A stretch of DNA of 64,000 nt from Cyathus striatus (taxonomy: Eukaryota > Basidiomycota > Agaricomycetes > Agaricales > Nidulariaceae). Within the stretch, counting starts at the first letter, position 1. Each line of letters opens with the position of its first letter. Shown piece by piece: positions 11,783 to 24,400 of the stretch. Both the position numbers and the translations under genes were made by a program. Below the pieces are notes generated by a model. It saw only the letters and a program-made list of their open reading frames with translations, did not search any database and was not told the origin of the DNA. The stretch is from the NCBI GenBank assembly GCA_025738555.1, contig JAOVFP010000001.1, forward strand, positions 7,068,001 through 7,132,000, given 5' to 3'.

Positions 11783-12085
11783 AGGGCTTCAGGGCTTCAG
11801 CCAATCAAATTACCAGAAAATGAGATCCCAACCCCAATTTCTGAAATTTCCTTATAGGGAAATTGAAACCACCCTATAACCCAACTACCTTAAAAGGTAG
11901 TGGGAATCAATTCATCTGTTATGTGTCACACACCCTTTTGACAAGACGAAATTCGGTGCTTGTCATGTGTCACATTCCCACTACCTTTTAAGGTAATTGG
12001 GTATTAGGGATGTTTGGGCCACCAGATATGGTAATTTGAGGATCTTGAATAAGATCTCGACCTGATTGGCTGGGGCTGTTTCTGA
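11783..12085. repeat. Palindromic MITE-like element
   Basis: Two inverted arms of about 120 bp flank a spacer of about 55 bp. The left arm (11783-11910) includes TCAGCCAATCA, TTTCCTTATAGGGAAATTGA and AACTACCTTAAAAGGTAGTG; the right arm (about 11965-12085) mirrors it as CCACTACCTTTTAAGGTAAT ... TGATTGGCTGGGGCTG. A single related arm recurs at 14131-14236 and a shorter relative at 19999-20046. The boundaries and any target duplication are unclear. Confidence 0.7.
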
Positions 12086-13984
12086 ATTCGTGTGATGCTT
12101 CATCACAGCCTAACAATAGTGTACTGTACTTTTACTGTACTAGTACTTACCAGAGCTCAGAGGGCCACATATCTTACACCAGGCAACAAAATGTTACTGC
12201 AGTTTCTTGCAGTGCATGTTATGCAAACAGGACACTTGCACTGAGGTATGTCATATCTTTCTCTGTCTTTCCTTTCCTTTTCTATTTTGATGTCATGGTG
12301 TATTGTTACATCCCACCCTGTATCATTATTCCTCCCCTTACATCCTCTAACCTCATCCAAGCTCCTTTCCAACACAAAACAGCATGTACTCTGACATCCA
12401 TCACAAATTGGAGATATCAGTAGCAGATTGGTGAAAGGATTTCACCCAGAAATCCATTTCCAGGAGGATGAGCATGGTGCATGGGGCCAGGTATGGGTCA
12501 AGATCATAATTGTATGTGTATTTCTTCTCTTTTTATTAACACAATCCTACTCTGAAACATCAATTGGATATGCACGCTGTGTGAAGACACTCAGATTTTT
12601 CACATACCATCTACAAACTAACAATCAATGTAAAATCACCCCCTCCACCTGGTTCCTTTGATCAGCAAGACCAACATTCTACAGTGATACATCTTGCTGC
12701 TTGTGGGTTGATTATCCTGCTGCTTACTGAAGCCTCTATGGCAGGAGCCTTCTTTGCACCATGCATTACAAAGTGATACTAGCACCTCAATAGGCTTAAG
12801 TTCTTGGTTTTGTTTATGGTAACTTTGGTGCTTTATATGACAGCATCCTGTGAGTCTCATATCTTATTCAATCTTCTGTATACACAGATGAGCTGTGGAT
12901 TATCACCCACCCTTTATCAGGTCTAATATAGATTCAACCCTTCCCTTGCTAAACACCCATCTAACTCTTCATAGACTGTGTGGAGATTATCCAGCCACTG
13001 TGCGAAAGACATTAAGAGATCTTCTCTCTCTCACTGCACTTTTTTAAATTTAGTAGTATGTCAAATTCACCTTGTTTTCTATGCTCAACAATCCATAGAA
13101 TATTCCTCCTCAGGCACATATTTCCATGCTTACAGTCATTGATGGTAGCCTTGGACCACATATACTTCACTAAATTAACCAGTATGCACACTATTTAGGT
13201 ATGAACTTGAATACCTATAACATGCAATGTACATCATAAATGTCCACAGTATCCCTGGAGTGGAATCGGAAATAAGGTGATTTCAGTTTGATCATGTAGC
13301 AAGGACAAAATATGACCAGTAGGGGAGTACTGGTGATGAGACAATTAGTGACCTATTTAATCAATAACATGGATGGATATACTCGTTAACTCACCATGTT
13401 CACTTATCTCACTAATCCTGAATTCAACTTCCACATGCCAATATACTTGACCATATTTAAGTTGTGGAGGAGGTTGGAGGTCACTCCAAGTCATAGGTAT
13501 TGTTTGCTAGAATCATTTTAGAATAAGTAGCTGGGGTTTAACTCACCACTTATGCACCAAATACATTGCTGTGACCCTCACCCAAGACATACCCATCACT
13601 TTAGAAATGGACTAGACAATTTAAGGTAACGTTATTGGTTGCACCAGCAACTATAAGGTTCAACATGTAGTCAAAGGCGTGGTCACTGGCATGCAGGGCC
13701 CTATGCTAAAACATAAAGAGGAGAGACTATAACATTAAAATGAGCATATTTTCTATCTGCACTTGTTTAAAACTTCTAGTATTGATCTTTAATCCTCAAT
13801 CTCTATGTGAGCTCTGCAACCTAGTAACCTAGTGACATGTAATGTATGTAATTTAAATTGTGTATCAACATTATATATATCAACTTTCAGGGCATTTTAG
13901 GGAACTGCGTTGTGTACCAATATTAATAACACTGAGAGTTGTGTCATTTGAAGCATTCTCATGGTAATATATAGTTACACAAAA
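12086..13984. other. No gene or repeat recognised
   Basis: AT-rich sequence with only short, overlapping open frames on both strands and no conserved motif that I can name. No convincing splice-joined gene. Confidence 0.5.
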
Positions 13985-14240
13985 TGGTAAGTAGTGGGCT
14001 TTGTCGCTTGTTGGCCTTATTTTTTTATTCAAAAATGACAAAGGTTTCAAATGGTCACACAAAGTTGTAGGTTCAAATTTTTTTCTTGCAGTGGTCAAAC
14101 TTGCTATTTGGGCTTAAATTGACCTAAAAAAATTCCCACTACCTTTTAAGGTAGTTGGGTTATAGGATGGTCTCGATTTCCCTATAAGGAAATTCTGGAA
14201 TCTTGAATGGGATCTGAGTCTGATTGGCTGGAGCCCCATG
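13985..14240. repeat. Two repeat modules: GTGGGC module and single palindrome arm
   Basis: 13985-14130 begins AGTAGTGGGCTTTGTCGCTT and is a relative of 15545-15680 (both continue with a TGACAAA segment and TCACAC/TCACGC). 14131-14236 is one arm of the palindromic element at 11783-12085 (CCACTACCTTTTAAGGTAGT ... CTGATTGGCTGGAGCC). The two modules abut, which suggests either one composite element or two nested ones. Confidence 0.55.
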
Positions 14241-15544
14241 ACAGTCTGTAACAGCTGATGAATTTCACTTGTCTCAGATCCTCCTTCTATCATCCCCAGT
14301 CATTGATAACCCTCCCATATTCTGTTGGTATTCATCTTCACTGACACCGGCTCTTCTCACCCTAGTGTCCAATCATTACAAATATGTCAGACAGTCAATG
14401 TTAACTGCCAACATCATTCTATTTCTTCTGCTCCTCCATCCACCTCCATTTTCCACAAGCTCTTACTCAAGCCTCATCCAAAGAAAGTTTTTGTAACAGA
14501 GTCCACCTGAAGCAGCATTGGATCTCGTCGCCAACCACAATCAGGCAAAACACCTACCTCAAGCATTTCAAATAACCTGACATCAAAGCACAAACCTCAA
14601 GCAGTAGTGGTATTACACTCTTGCTCACCCATTGCTCTTACTCATATCCAAGACCACATGCTGTTTTCTACACCCATATGACCTTGGTAGTATGAGGGAG
14701 AATAACATTACGGAGGTTCAACATGATGGATATTGGGGAGGGGATTGTGGAGTATAAGCTTATCAACTGGTATGTTCTTTCTTCATTCATCTACCTGGTC
14801 ATTTGCCTAATGCATCAGTATGACAGTTCTGTAGCACCCTTTAGCCCAATAACAGCCTTAGGCCCACTCTGCAATATGCATCAGACAAAGCAAGTGTAGA
14901 ATCACCTTGCCATTTGATGAAGGCATAAAGGGACTCCTTATCAAGGAGGGTAGGATGGAGAAAGTGGTTTACACAGTGTCTCAACAAGGTCGAGGATGGC
15001 AGGGAGGAAGGAGCTGTGGAGGAATCTAGTAGCACTGAGACAACCATACCTGAAGCTGAACAGACAAGACCTTATTGTGTTAGAAGACCAGCAGCTAGCC
15101 TAGAGAAGCAAATGGTTAGTAATGCAATTGCAAACAGCAAATCCGACAAAAGCCATCTTACCAAGATGTGGCAGATGACTACTGGTATGGGTGGCCCAGT
15201 GAGGATGAGATGGGTGAGGGTAATCATGAGACACTGGTTAAGAACAGGAAGATACTGGGGGAGAGGAGGTTGAAGATGGGTGTTGAGATGGCTGTGTTTG
15301 TTGAGTGTTGGAGGGGGTGGATTGAGAGTCCTGAGAGAATGATGACGGCTTGTGTATAATCTGATGCCCCTAGGCTGATCTTCTAGAACAAGAAGGTCTT
15401 GATGGGCTTGTGCTAGCCTTGTGGTGTTGGCAGTTGCAGTATGTTCCTTTCCTCTCGGCATGTACGATGTCTGTTTCTCATCATGCTCTGTAACAGATTC
15501 CCATCCATGTCTTTACTAATTGTAAATGTCAGTTAAATGAGAAT
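14241..15544. other. No gene recognised
   Basis: Overlapping short frames on both strands (for example 15016-15273 plus and 15072-15461 minus) are mutually exclusive and show no known motif. I see no repeat or transposon end. Confidence 0.45.
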
Positions 15545-15680
15545 GTAGTGGGCCCTGCCGCTTGCCAGCCCTATTCTTTATTTCTTTTGCTAGTTCAAGT
15601 AGTGAAAGTGACAAAAATTTTTGGTGCGTCATGCAGGATCTACCAAAGTGACAAACTGATTTGATGGTTCGGCGTGTCAC
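15545..15680. repeat. GTGGGC module, second copy
   Basis: Starts TGTAGTGGGCCCTGCCGCTT and continues GCCAGCCCTATTCTTTATT, parallel to 13985-14130. A third relative of just the first 30 bp lies at about 21910-21940, where the hairpin is stronger (GCCGGC GATA GCCGGC). This copy retains CpG sites that are TpG or CpA in the 13985 copy. Confidence 0.5.
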
Positions 15681-17055
15681 GCACTCAGAGGGGTGACGAA
15701 TTGATTCGATTAATACAGTATTAGTGAAGATAACACCGAAATCACTGAGAGTTAACTTGTTATCAGGCCCAATAATTGCTGTTTGAAGATGCGATATTAA
15801 TGGCGGTAAAAATCCGGCTGCCTGCTAGAGTTTTGCGCCTGTTTTTGAGTTCTTTATAAAACGGAATGTGAGTTGAGTTTCTATATTCACAGAATATTAC
15901 ACAAACCCTTGAAGTTACTACTACTGCCGCGCAGAGTTTCCGGCTACTACAGGCGCTGAGTCTCCTTTATTATGTGCTTGTGTGCGTGTCTCGCCTCCCT
16001 TCCTTGATGTGAGAGCAGAGCCTTGTTGCTCTCGGAGTGTCTCATTAAACTTTCTAATAAGTTTGCAACGAAGTGTCTCTTCCGTTGGAACACTATTTTC
16101 AGCTTAGTCTCGACGAATTCTTACAGCTCTTGCAGCATGCTCAGTTTGATGTGTTTGATGACTGAACCACACCATCCTACTATGTCTAATTTGTAGATTA
16201 ACCTTTACCCCAACTAGCCTATTATTGTCTTAATATCAACTCAAGCATTTCATCGATTTTTGGCCTAAAAATGTCTGATTCAGATCAGACCTGGCGGCCT
16301 AATGGCCGCCGCTTTGTCTGAAATGGGACCAAGCATTGGTATGCATTTCAGGGTCCTACGAGCACCCATTTCGATCAGCGCACGTCGATGTCGTCAACAG
16401 CAAGCTACTCACCTATCCCCATCGACAATAAGGAAGCTACCACAGAACCAGAGCACCCAACGACACCCGAGTTGGTAGGTCGTGTGTTGATATAAGAAGT
16501 AAGATGTAAGCATATGTAAATGGAGTAAGGGTGGAATACGTGCTAACCTTTAGTGTAGCTACAGCAGCCGCCACCAAATGCCTATGCAATGCCTATGCGC
16601 GCACACATCACCTTCAGCGCATTCTGATGAGGCTATAGCAGAAAACTGTTTTGCTTTATAGCTTTTGGGCAGTCTCATTGACGTGGTTGAAATACATGGA
16701 ATGACGATTCAAACAACTATGGGCGTGAGATTCTGAGAAAGAGGGTCAACCAAGTGCCGGACTGGCTTATAGTATACTTCCCGAGCCCGTTCCTCAGCAG
16801 AATGCCAAGCACAAGCATCCATTTACCCCACATCCTAGCTACACTCTGTTTCAACTTCTGGTTACATTGAATTTAGTTGAAACTTTATAGGTCATATATC
16901 AGCATTTAATAAGCTTATGGGGAACACTTTTAAATTCATCTTTACAATCAACATTCCTGGTAAATTCTATACTTATATTTATTTATGAGACTAGTGAAAG
17001 TTTACTTTCTCTTTTCCTTTTCACTTTTAGTCCCTCCATAACGCTTGAACCGAAA
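15681..17055. other. CpG-containing region downstream of the NACHT gene; one short interrupted frame
   Basis: A frame from ATG 16271 reads MSDSDQTWRPNGRRFV, then TGA (16319), then NGTKHWYAFQGPTSTHFDQR and on to about 16476. A possible intron beginning GTAGGT near there leads to LQQPPPNAYAMPM at about 16558-16625. It has no domain that I recognise. It could be the start of a decayed retrotransposon gag or a small lost gene. A TATA-like TTTATAAAA lies at about 15852. The rest shows nothing. Confidence 0.25.
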
Positions 17056-19721
17056 CTATGACCTCTTGGACGATTTCTTGCCATCTTCGTTCTGAGTTCT
17101 CTCTGAGACACTGTTATGCGAACTTCCACCTGATTCCTCGACAGTGGTGCGGTAATTTGAAGATCCTAAGTTCTGGAGAATTGCGTCTTCTCGACTGTGA
17201 GCCATTTGATGTTCTTGCGCGTCAAAATCTCCACATGGCGCATTTGTATCATGGTCAAGTGATATTCTCTTTTCCTGATTGCCACTAGCTTCCTCGTGGT
17301 CATCATTGATCTACGAAGAAGTTAGGCATCGCGAATGTATAACGAGAAACATGTTCTTACCAAAGTTCGAACAAAAGTTATTAGTTCCTCCGAATGCCTC
17401 TTGAATGAGTCATGTGAAACGCTAGTGTCCAGTTTTCCATCTTTCGATAGTATATCCAACTCGTTCAAACGAATCTGTAGTCTTTGATATTGAGTCTTCA
17501 GGAATCTTCTTAAAGTACTGGCGATATCACTTATTTGAAGGAGATAGAGGAGAACAGCCGGATGCCATAAAATATCCTCATTAGCCCCTGGTATTACTGG
17601 CAAAAACCCGCGATGTCCGTGTTCATGCGTGCTTTCGATTTGTAGCAGCATATAATCCCCCCATACCCAGATGTCTAAAAACAATTGGTGACTGGTTTCG
17701 GGATTATGAGAATATTCTTTTCCAAGAAGTGGCCTTTCTAGCATAATAGCTTGCCACAAAGTACGTAGCTGGGGGTTACCACTGTGTGTTGACGGATGAG
17801 CAGTTTCCTCGTCAGTACGCCTTTTGACAATACTAGTAATACATGTAATGTATGTTCGCCTTGCACCGTCTCTTATGAATTTATTCTTAAGATCTAAAAA
17901 TGCATGTTTGTTCGCCATTTCTTGTACAATTTGGCAAATATCTTCTATGCCTGTGTACTTTGGAGGTAATACAAAATCCTAGCCCCAAAATAGATAATTA
18001 GTTAATTATACAGTAGGAGAACAGAGGCAGCTTACAGAAACCGGGCGGATGTCAAAGTTCATGAAGAAAGTGGAATCTATAACAGACTCAAGCCAGAACT
18101 TTGAGGAAGCTAAATGTCCAGTCATTGCCTCCAATATTTGATGGGGGTTACTGTTACGAAAGCTAAGGAGAAGATCATGTTGAAATTCGGCCTTTTCCAA
18201 GAATCGAAAAAAGTTTGTGGATGCATACAATAATGCATGAGATGTTCTGTCATTCTGATATTCCTTAGAGATGTATAATAAGCAGCACTTTGCAAGCCTG
18301 GCAATAGCAATTTTTTCATCAATGAAGAATCTGTCTGATCTCTTTGGATCAATTAAAAAATCACTGAAGGATGCATGGTAGAACTTGACTGTTTGCTGAC
18401 TACCAGCTTCAGGAACATGAAGAATGGAGTGAAGGTCTGATACCACCAGCTCTAAATCTTGTGTGCACAGAAATTCCCCTATTGTAGAGATTGACTTGAC
18501 AGGGGGAGGAACACTGAGGTATTCATGACTGAATAACAAGATGTCAAACACTGGCTCTACAAATACATAGTCTTTGTTGCAGTGCGTTAATATATGCATG
18601 TATAAGACATCAAGACGACTGTAAGGTGATTGACTGGGTCCTGACGAAGCTGGAGTGCCATTGATTACAGTTTTAAGTCTCTCTTTTGGATTCTCCCGTT
18701 TATCTTTGATGAATCTCATTACAGTGGCAGCATATATAAAATGCCCAGACGATTTCAAAACTATATTGGTTACATCATCATCGACTGGCCATTGACCCTT
18801 GTTCAACATGGGAGACTTAATGTGTTCTCGCTTGATAATATTGAATTCACTTTCAATGTAAAGCTTGATGTCTTTGTCTGGATTGTATTTTTCATCAAGC
18901 ACCAGTTTGGAGCATAATTTACTTAGTGCCTGAGAATTGAATGCCTCTCGGATTTCAAAATCAGGCCTACTTGCCACGAAAAAATGAAGGGGTAAACGGC
19001 AAAGTGACATCTCCTGTGAAATGACATCTATAATTGACACCTGTACTTCAGGATCATGACATTCATCAAGCCCATCTATAATGATAAGATAAGACCCGGA
19101 AAACTTCTGTGAAACATCTAATGCGCTTGAAGGTTTTAATAGAGGTTGTACAATAAGCATTCTCATCTGTTCTTTAATTGAGTATTCAAATATGGCAGGA
19201 TCTTCTTCAACTGTTTTTGTGATTGAATACCTCGTCTCTGGAATTGAAATAGACATTTGGTAGGCTATTGTTGGCATGAGACGATTACCATCATTTCTTC
19301 CATGGGTAGTGGATGTACGAGAAAAAAAGAAACTAGCAACGAGAATGTTTTCTTCCGAAGATTTTTCGGCAACAGTCCGTGCAATTGAGGATTTCCCTGC
19401 TCCTGCTGGTCCATGCATCCACAAGATCGGCTGATCCCAGTTATCGGAGCGAGCCCAGCTCATAATATCATTTACTACCGCAGTTCGGGTTTCCGGATGG
19501 CACTTCGGAGCATCATACCGCTCTGCTGATTTGTGACTTGCCCTAATGCAAGCATGGTCTTTTAGTAGAGTGAAACCTACAATACGATTAATTAAGGATT
19601 CATTGGCGGATGAATACCACTGTTACCCACCGTAACTTCTCACTTCTCTCACTTCTACACTGTTATCGATTTGGGTAAGATTGGTGATTGCAAAGTTACT
19701 TGCATTGGCGAATGATTCCAT
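17056..19721 (-). CDS. NACHT-domain STAND (NLR-like) protein
   Basis: Four exons (19631-19721, 18036-19576, 17361-17978, 17056-17310) joined by 54-, 57- and 50-nt GT-AG introns give an uninterrupted 834-residue frame. The ATG at 19721 has A at -3 and G at +4. Residues 1-68 form a short N-terminus ending ERYDAPKCHPETRTAV, the usual linker before a fungal NACHT. The P-loop GPAGAGKSS is at about 86-94, Walker B LIIIDGLDEC at about 194-203, and a post-Walker ASRPDFEIREAF follows. After the ATPase and winged-helix-like region come about 300 residues with no visible WD40, ankyrin or TPR repeats; the tail (exon 4) is Ser/Glu/Asn-rich. Such proteins are signal-transducing NTPases linked in fungi to non-self recognition and programmed cell death; here the effector and sensor domains are not recognisable. 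It is the only intact host-type gene seen. Moderate CpG content contrasts with the transposon remains. Confidence 0.88.
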
Positions 19722-19805
19722 ATTACTCGAAATGAACAATTAAGCAGTGTCTATGGCGTTGAGTGGTAAGTATGATTGTCTAAGAATGTCAAATGAAGCA
19801 TCTAG

Positions 19806-19815
19806 GTATTTATAA
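19806..19815 (-). promoter_or_regulatory. Possible TATA element of the NACHT gene
   Basis: On the minus strand the sequence reads ATTATAAATA about 85-95 nt upstream of the start codon at 19721, a spacing plausible for a fungal TATA-type promoter. Only position and consensus support it. Confidence 0.35.
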
Positions 19816-19998
19816 TTGCATGCTGTGGAACGCATGCGTCGCAGAACTCGTAATCTTCATCTCCGTGCCACGTCTGTCAGTCTGTCACTTGCTCATCATT
19901 TGCTCTATTCAATACCTATAATTGTTATCGATCTTGTCATGGGATAATGAAGATCGTGCGAAGTGCATTTGTACCACGTTTCATCGGCTTTTAAACGG

Positions 19999-20046
19999 TT
20001 ATTATTCCCACTAACTTTAGTTAGTAGGTTTATAGGGTGCAGTTCA
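19999..20046. repeat. Short relative of the CCCACTA...TAGTGGG palindrome
   Basis: TTCCCACTAACTTTAGTTAG followed by TAGGTTTATAGGGTG resembles the centre of the palindromic element (CCCACTACCTTTTAAGGTAG...GGTTATAGG) at 11783-12085 and 14131-14236. It is short and has no clear boundaries. The rest of 19722-20182 shows nothing else. Confidence 0.4.
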
Positions 20047-20182
20047 AACATTTTTTGGGAGTAAATTTCGATGCCGACATGCCGACAGGGTCGTTGTGGT
20101 CATGCGCTGTATTTGTCGGCTTTTTCCGTATTGCTCTTTTGTTCGTTCCATTGGGCTGCTGAGTTTTAATTTATGTTTCGCT

Positions 20183-21411
20183 TAGGGTTGGGGAACAAAC
20201 CGGCATGTAACTTACTCGCATGTAAATAACATAGTTTGTAACAGTAACTTACTAGTTTGTTACATCTCCCAGAAATTGGCATGTAACAAATGTAACAAAC
20301 CTCCATCACATGATCCACAAAAATCAAAAACCATGGTAAAAAAAATTGACCGCCAATCAATGAAGTTGGATTGTAAGCTATGAATTGACAATGTATGATA
20401 AGTCATTATGTGTTACATGGTAGGAGCATGTATAATTTTGTTATGATTCTATTATAATAGGGGAAGTCAAACCTCGGTGTTTCGTGACGCCAAGAAAATA
20501 GTTGTATCATGTGAACATCATTTCGTATCATCCTAGGTTTGACAACCCCCGATACATATATGAAGGTAGGCAATACTTGGACGTATTGGACCTTGGTCTT
20601 AGCCAAGTTAGGTTGGAGACTGAACTCTGTTAACATGAGCCCGAATGGACAATGTTCTGTGATTGTAGGTATTCATTAGATAGAGATAATGTTTTCCGCT
20701 GCTTCCACAACAATTCCTTTAATCATGCCTCGATTTGAATGACAGAAACATGAAAGGGCACTATTGAGCAATTACAAGGTAAAAGTAGTGTTAATGTCGG
20801 TGTCAGTGAGCGACGCAGAATGCACAATGACAGGAAAATTCAAGTTCCGAATCGCCGACTGAGCGTTTACTTGGATCTTGCAATGATGTACTTGAATCTC
20901 GCAACGATACAGGAATTGAACCCTTCAGCTGTATCCGTGGGAAGTTGTATCGTTTTGCCATTCAATTGTATTGTATTTTTGTATCGCCAGGTTTGACTTC
21001 CCCTAATATTGTTGTGGGCCAGGCCTGCGGCAATAAGTTACACTTTACTACTGTTTTCATAATGGCTGGCAAAGTGGTGAGTTTCGGCGATAATGTAAAA
21101 TTCGCATGTGTTTGGCTGCCTATCTTCCAAGCCTCATAGCTCGCTCATTTCTTGTCGTATACACATAATTTTAGCATATTATTGTAGCTGAAATCATTTA
21201 CTTTAAAATGGTAAGGGGACTAAGGGAGATGTTGATGAAGAGGATACATTATAGTACGTACGGATTGGTGCTTGGACGTAATCACATGTTATATTTAAAA
21301 TCACATGCTTATGTAACTTACTATGTAACTTACATTTGTTACATTTGGCTGAAATTTTTTTAGGTAAGTTACCTATTTGTTGTAGCGCCAGAGGTTTGTT
21401 CCCCAACACTA
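20183..21411. mobile_element. Non-autonomous hAT-like element
   Basis: Terminal inverted repeats TAGGGTTGGGGAACAAACC (20183) and, mirrored at the right, TAGTGTTGGGGAACAAACC, differ at one position. An 8-bp target duplication reads GTTTCGCT at 20175-20182 and GTTTTGCT at 21412-21419, a single C-to-T difference at a CpG. Subterminal motifs repeat TGTAACTTAC and TTTGTTACA on both sides. No transposase is encoded. A second element (20459-21004) is nested inside. Length 1,229 bp including the inner element. Confidence 0.85.
20459..21004. mobile_element. PIF/Harbinger-type MITE nested in the hAT-like element
   Basis: Perfect 16-bp terminal inverted repeats AGGGGAAGTCAAACCT at both ends and a 3-bp AAT target duplication (20456-20458 and 21005-21007), the same duplication as the full-length PIF/Harbinger element at 2466-8110. 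Length 546 bp, no coding capacity. The AGGGG tip and AAT target support the assignment; the internal sequence is unrelated by eye. Confidence 0.82.
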
Positions 21412-21419
21412 GTTTTGCT

Positions 21420-24400
21420 GGCATTTTCAGCCTTGCGAGATTTATTGTTTTTTCTCTTCATCCTTACTATGGCCGTACTTCTTAATGGTGTCTTAACGGT
21501 GTCTGCATCGAGGCCTTCTATGACGAGCAGCTTTCTCGTAACTTCATATCCTCCTCTGCTGCTGCTGGCTATGGGCTTTCTTTGCTTTGGATCTTAATGT
21601 ATGTGAAGGTGCTATATCCATTTCCTCAAATACAGGTGTTATCGCTTGCCTTTATTTCTCTTTCCACGGATAAAATCTACCGGTACATTTTTTTATCGAT
21701 GACATTCCTGGTGTCTTTTTTTTGGTACTGCGTGGTTTTTTCCTGTTTATGTTCCTCCCTCTTCTTTCTCTGTAGTAGCTTGTAATTATTACACCTCTTC
21801 CGACTTATATTTTATCATTGTCTGTGGTAGTCCCACCTCTTCTGCATCTGGTTTGTTACCACATCCTAATGAGCCTGGTGTTTAATATTACAATCTGAGT
21901 TCGTCCAGTAGTTAGTGGGCTCTGCCGGCGATAGCCGGCTCTAGGTATTATTGGGGGAGCTTGCTCCCCCTATTTGTCTGCGTTGGCGAGCGAAAATGCA
22001 TAGTATGGAAAGCTGGAGCACCACGCTCAAAGCCATCAACATAAATCAAATTCCGCGCTTCGGCCACTCGTGTGCCGATTTATGATCTAGATTTAATATT
22101 CGGTTGTTTGTTTTTCAGTAGTGTTGCCGCGGACCGAGCTGGACTGGACCGAGCTACATATTTGTCTTGAGCTCGTTGGAGCGGACCGGACAAGCTCAAA
22201 CGTGGGAATAAGTCCGGTTGAGATCGTAAATGCGGACTGGACACGAGCGGACTGCATTGATGTCGGTCTTAACAGTAATAAGTAGTTGTAGCCAATAAGA
22301 AAGTGAGTACATAGGAAACTGAAGTACCCATGTAGCGATGGCAGGAACAGCTGAACAGGACAATAGAAACATCAAAGTACGTTTATGTAATTTGAACTGA
22401 ACACAATATACACCAAATGTACATGGGCATAGACGAAAAGGAAAAGAAAAGTTCGGTTCCGAGTGGGAACCGATGTTTCAGGTCTTATCAGGCTGCTTGC
22501 TCCACGGAGCGTCCGATGGTATGGCCGGCCACAAAGACCTTGTTTACTAACACCATCTTGCATTTGATAATAAACAAATAAAACGGACTCTGAACGGACT
22601 GGACAGCTGACCACATACTTAGCAATGTGGTGATAATTAGTTCTTTGTGATGTATAGTAAATGGACAAGTACTCTATATAAGTATTAGTATAAATTAATG
22701 CGCTAATAAATTTATTGAAGTAGAAAAATGTGAAAGGCTTAGGCGCTAGAATGATCATTAGTATTGTTAATTACGATGTGCTTCAAGTTGGAGAAGGTAG
22801 TTTTTCGCTTTTTCTTTGGAAATTCAGATTCTAGAAGTGGTAGGAACAATCCAAATTAGTTGCAGAGTATTTAAGTAATAAAGTATGACACTTGCTGAGA
22901 CTGCACGAGCTTTCACGGAGTCCGTAAACAAATATTATCATAGAAAATGAAGCAGAATTCGGCTTTATAAAAGGTTTAGATAACCAATTATAATCAAATC
23001 CTAAACATGAAGTGAGAGATGAAGAGTTGACCAAATAGTTTAAATAATGCATAAGAGTTCCCTTATGACTTGCAAGATTAGGATAATGAGACTTACTTGA
23101 TAAATAAAACATTAAGAGAGATGTGTACGCAACAAAGAGTGGGTGGTTGGGTGCGAGTATTAAACCAATTTAAAATGAGTGACGAGGTGATAAATATACG
23201 AGGAACAATATGCTCCAGCGCTGATAATCGACTACAAAATGTATATAAGATTAGAAAAATGGCGATTGAATTAATAATAAAAATACTCACTTCCATTCTC
23301 ATAGAATTGATACATACTATGAAAGAAGCACAAACGTCTTGGGGATCCAATGACTGGTCGATCTTCGCACTTTTATAGCTTTCAGGGAATTTACCTATGT
23401 GTACCATTGAATGCTTTCGAAACATCTAGAAGGTTAATGAGCTTTTCGAATCACCTGTGACCCTTGCATATAATCACAGGTATTTGGGCAAAGTAGTACG
23501 CCACTGCTGAGAGCAGTGGGTGAACAGTTGGCTATTCTTATTGGCTATACTTTTAATTAAAACACAGGAGTATATTTAGATGATCTACAGAATACATATT
23601 GTCAAAGAACAAGCAAATAAGGTGTAGGTATGGTGTGAGTGCGTTCAGGGTTCCTGTTTCGCGTTGATGCGTTACATTCCCACATGTTTACTTACACGAA
23701 GCTGCTGCCAAACACCATACAATAGACGATACCTGTCCGCCGCTAGACCAAGCAAGCGACGGTGCAGCCGTTTATCTCTCCGTTATCTTCACGGTTCCGG
23801 TTCGGATCTGAACTTTTCTTTTCCTTTTCGTCAGGCCCGAAATGTACATATACTACAATTCATCTCCTAGTACTTACTGGCAGTGAACACTCTTGTGTTT
23901 CGCAAAGCTAATAACGAGCTCTTCGATTACTCAAACTGCCCATTTGGTTGCTGCACCATACACCATGACTGCGATAATTCCGGACTGGGTCGTTTCTTTT
24001 GGTGACTCATTGCCAAGACTGTGGCTTGTTCACATATGTTTGAGAAGGTCAAACATGCATTGCTACACGAGATAGCAAAGGAAATGTCAAATAATATAGT
24101 TAGATTGTATTATCAGCAAGTTTCCCATTGCTCCCCTCTTCAATTTCTTGTTTGTTGCACAAGCATCTAATACCGGTTCGATCAAGGTTCAATATAAAAG
24201 CAATAGAGAAGGGTCCCGCTAAAAACATTGAGTCCACAAAAAAAAAAGAATACTTGTGCTAGTAATACCTAAGGCAAAGTAAAGGAATATATTGCAGCTG
24301 TGGTAGGAGAAGTGAAGCAGTGAGCAAAGTGAGTGCCATTGGCGTATGGTCGGGACTCGTGACAACGCGTTGGATCATGCTCAGTAAATAGCAAAGTCAA

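Noticed and set aside
15016..15461. Opposed open frames on both strands
   Set aside because: They overlap each other, have no known motif, and neither joins a splice-supported gene.
21911..21940. Hairpin followed by CTAG as a Helitron 3' end
   Set aside because: The hairpin-to-CTAG distance is too short, no matching 5' TC end or Rep/helicase sequence is present, and related modules at 13987 and 15547 lack the CTAG.
22372..23425. Possible multi-exon minus-strand gene
   Set aside because: Some GT-AG pairs exist, but joined frames hit stops within a few codons and no domain appears.
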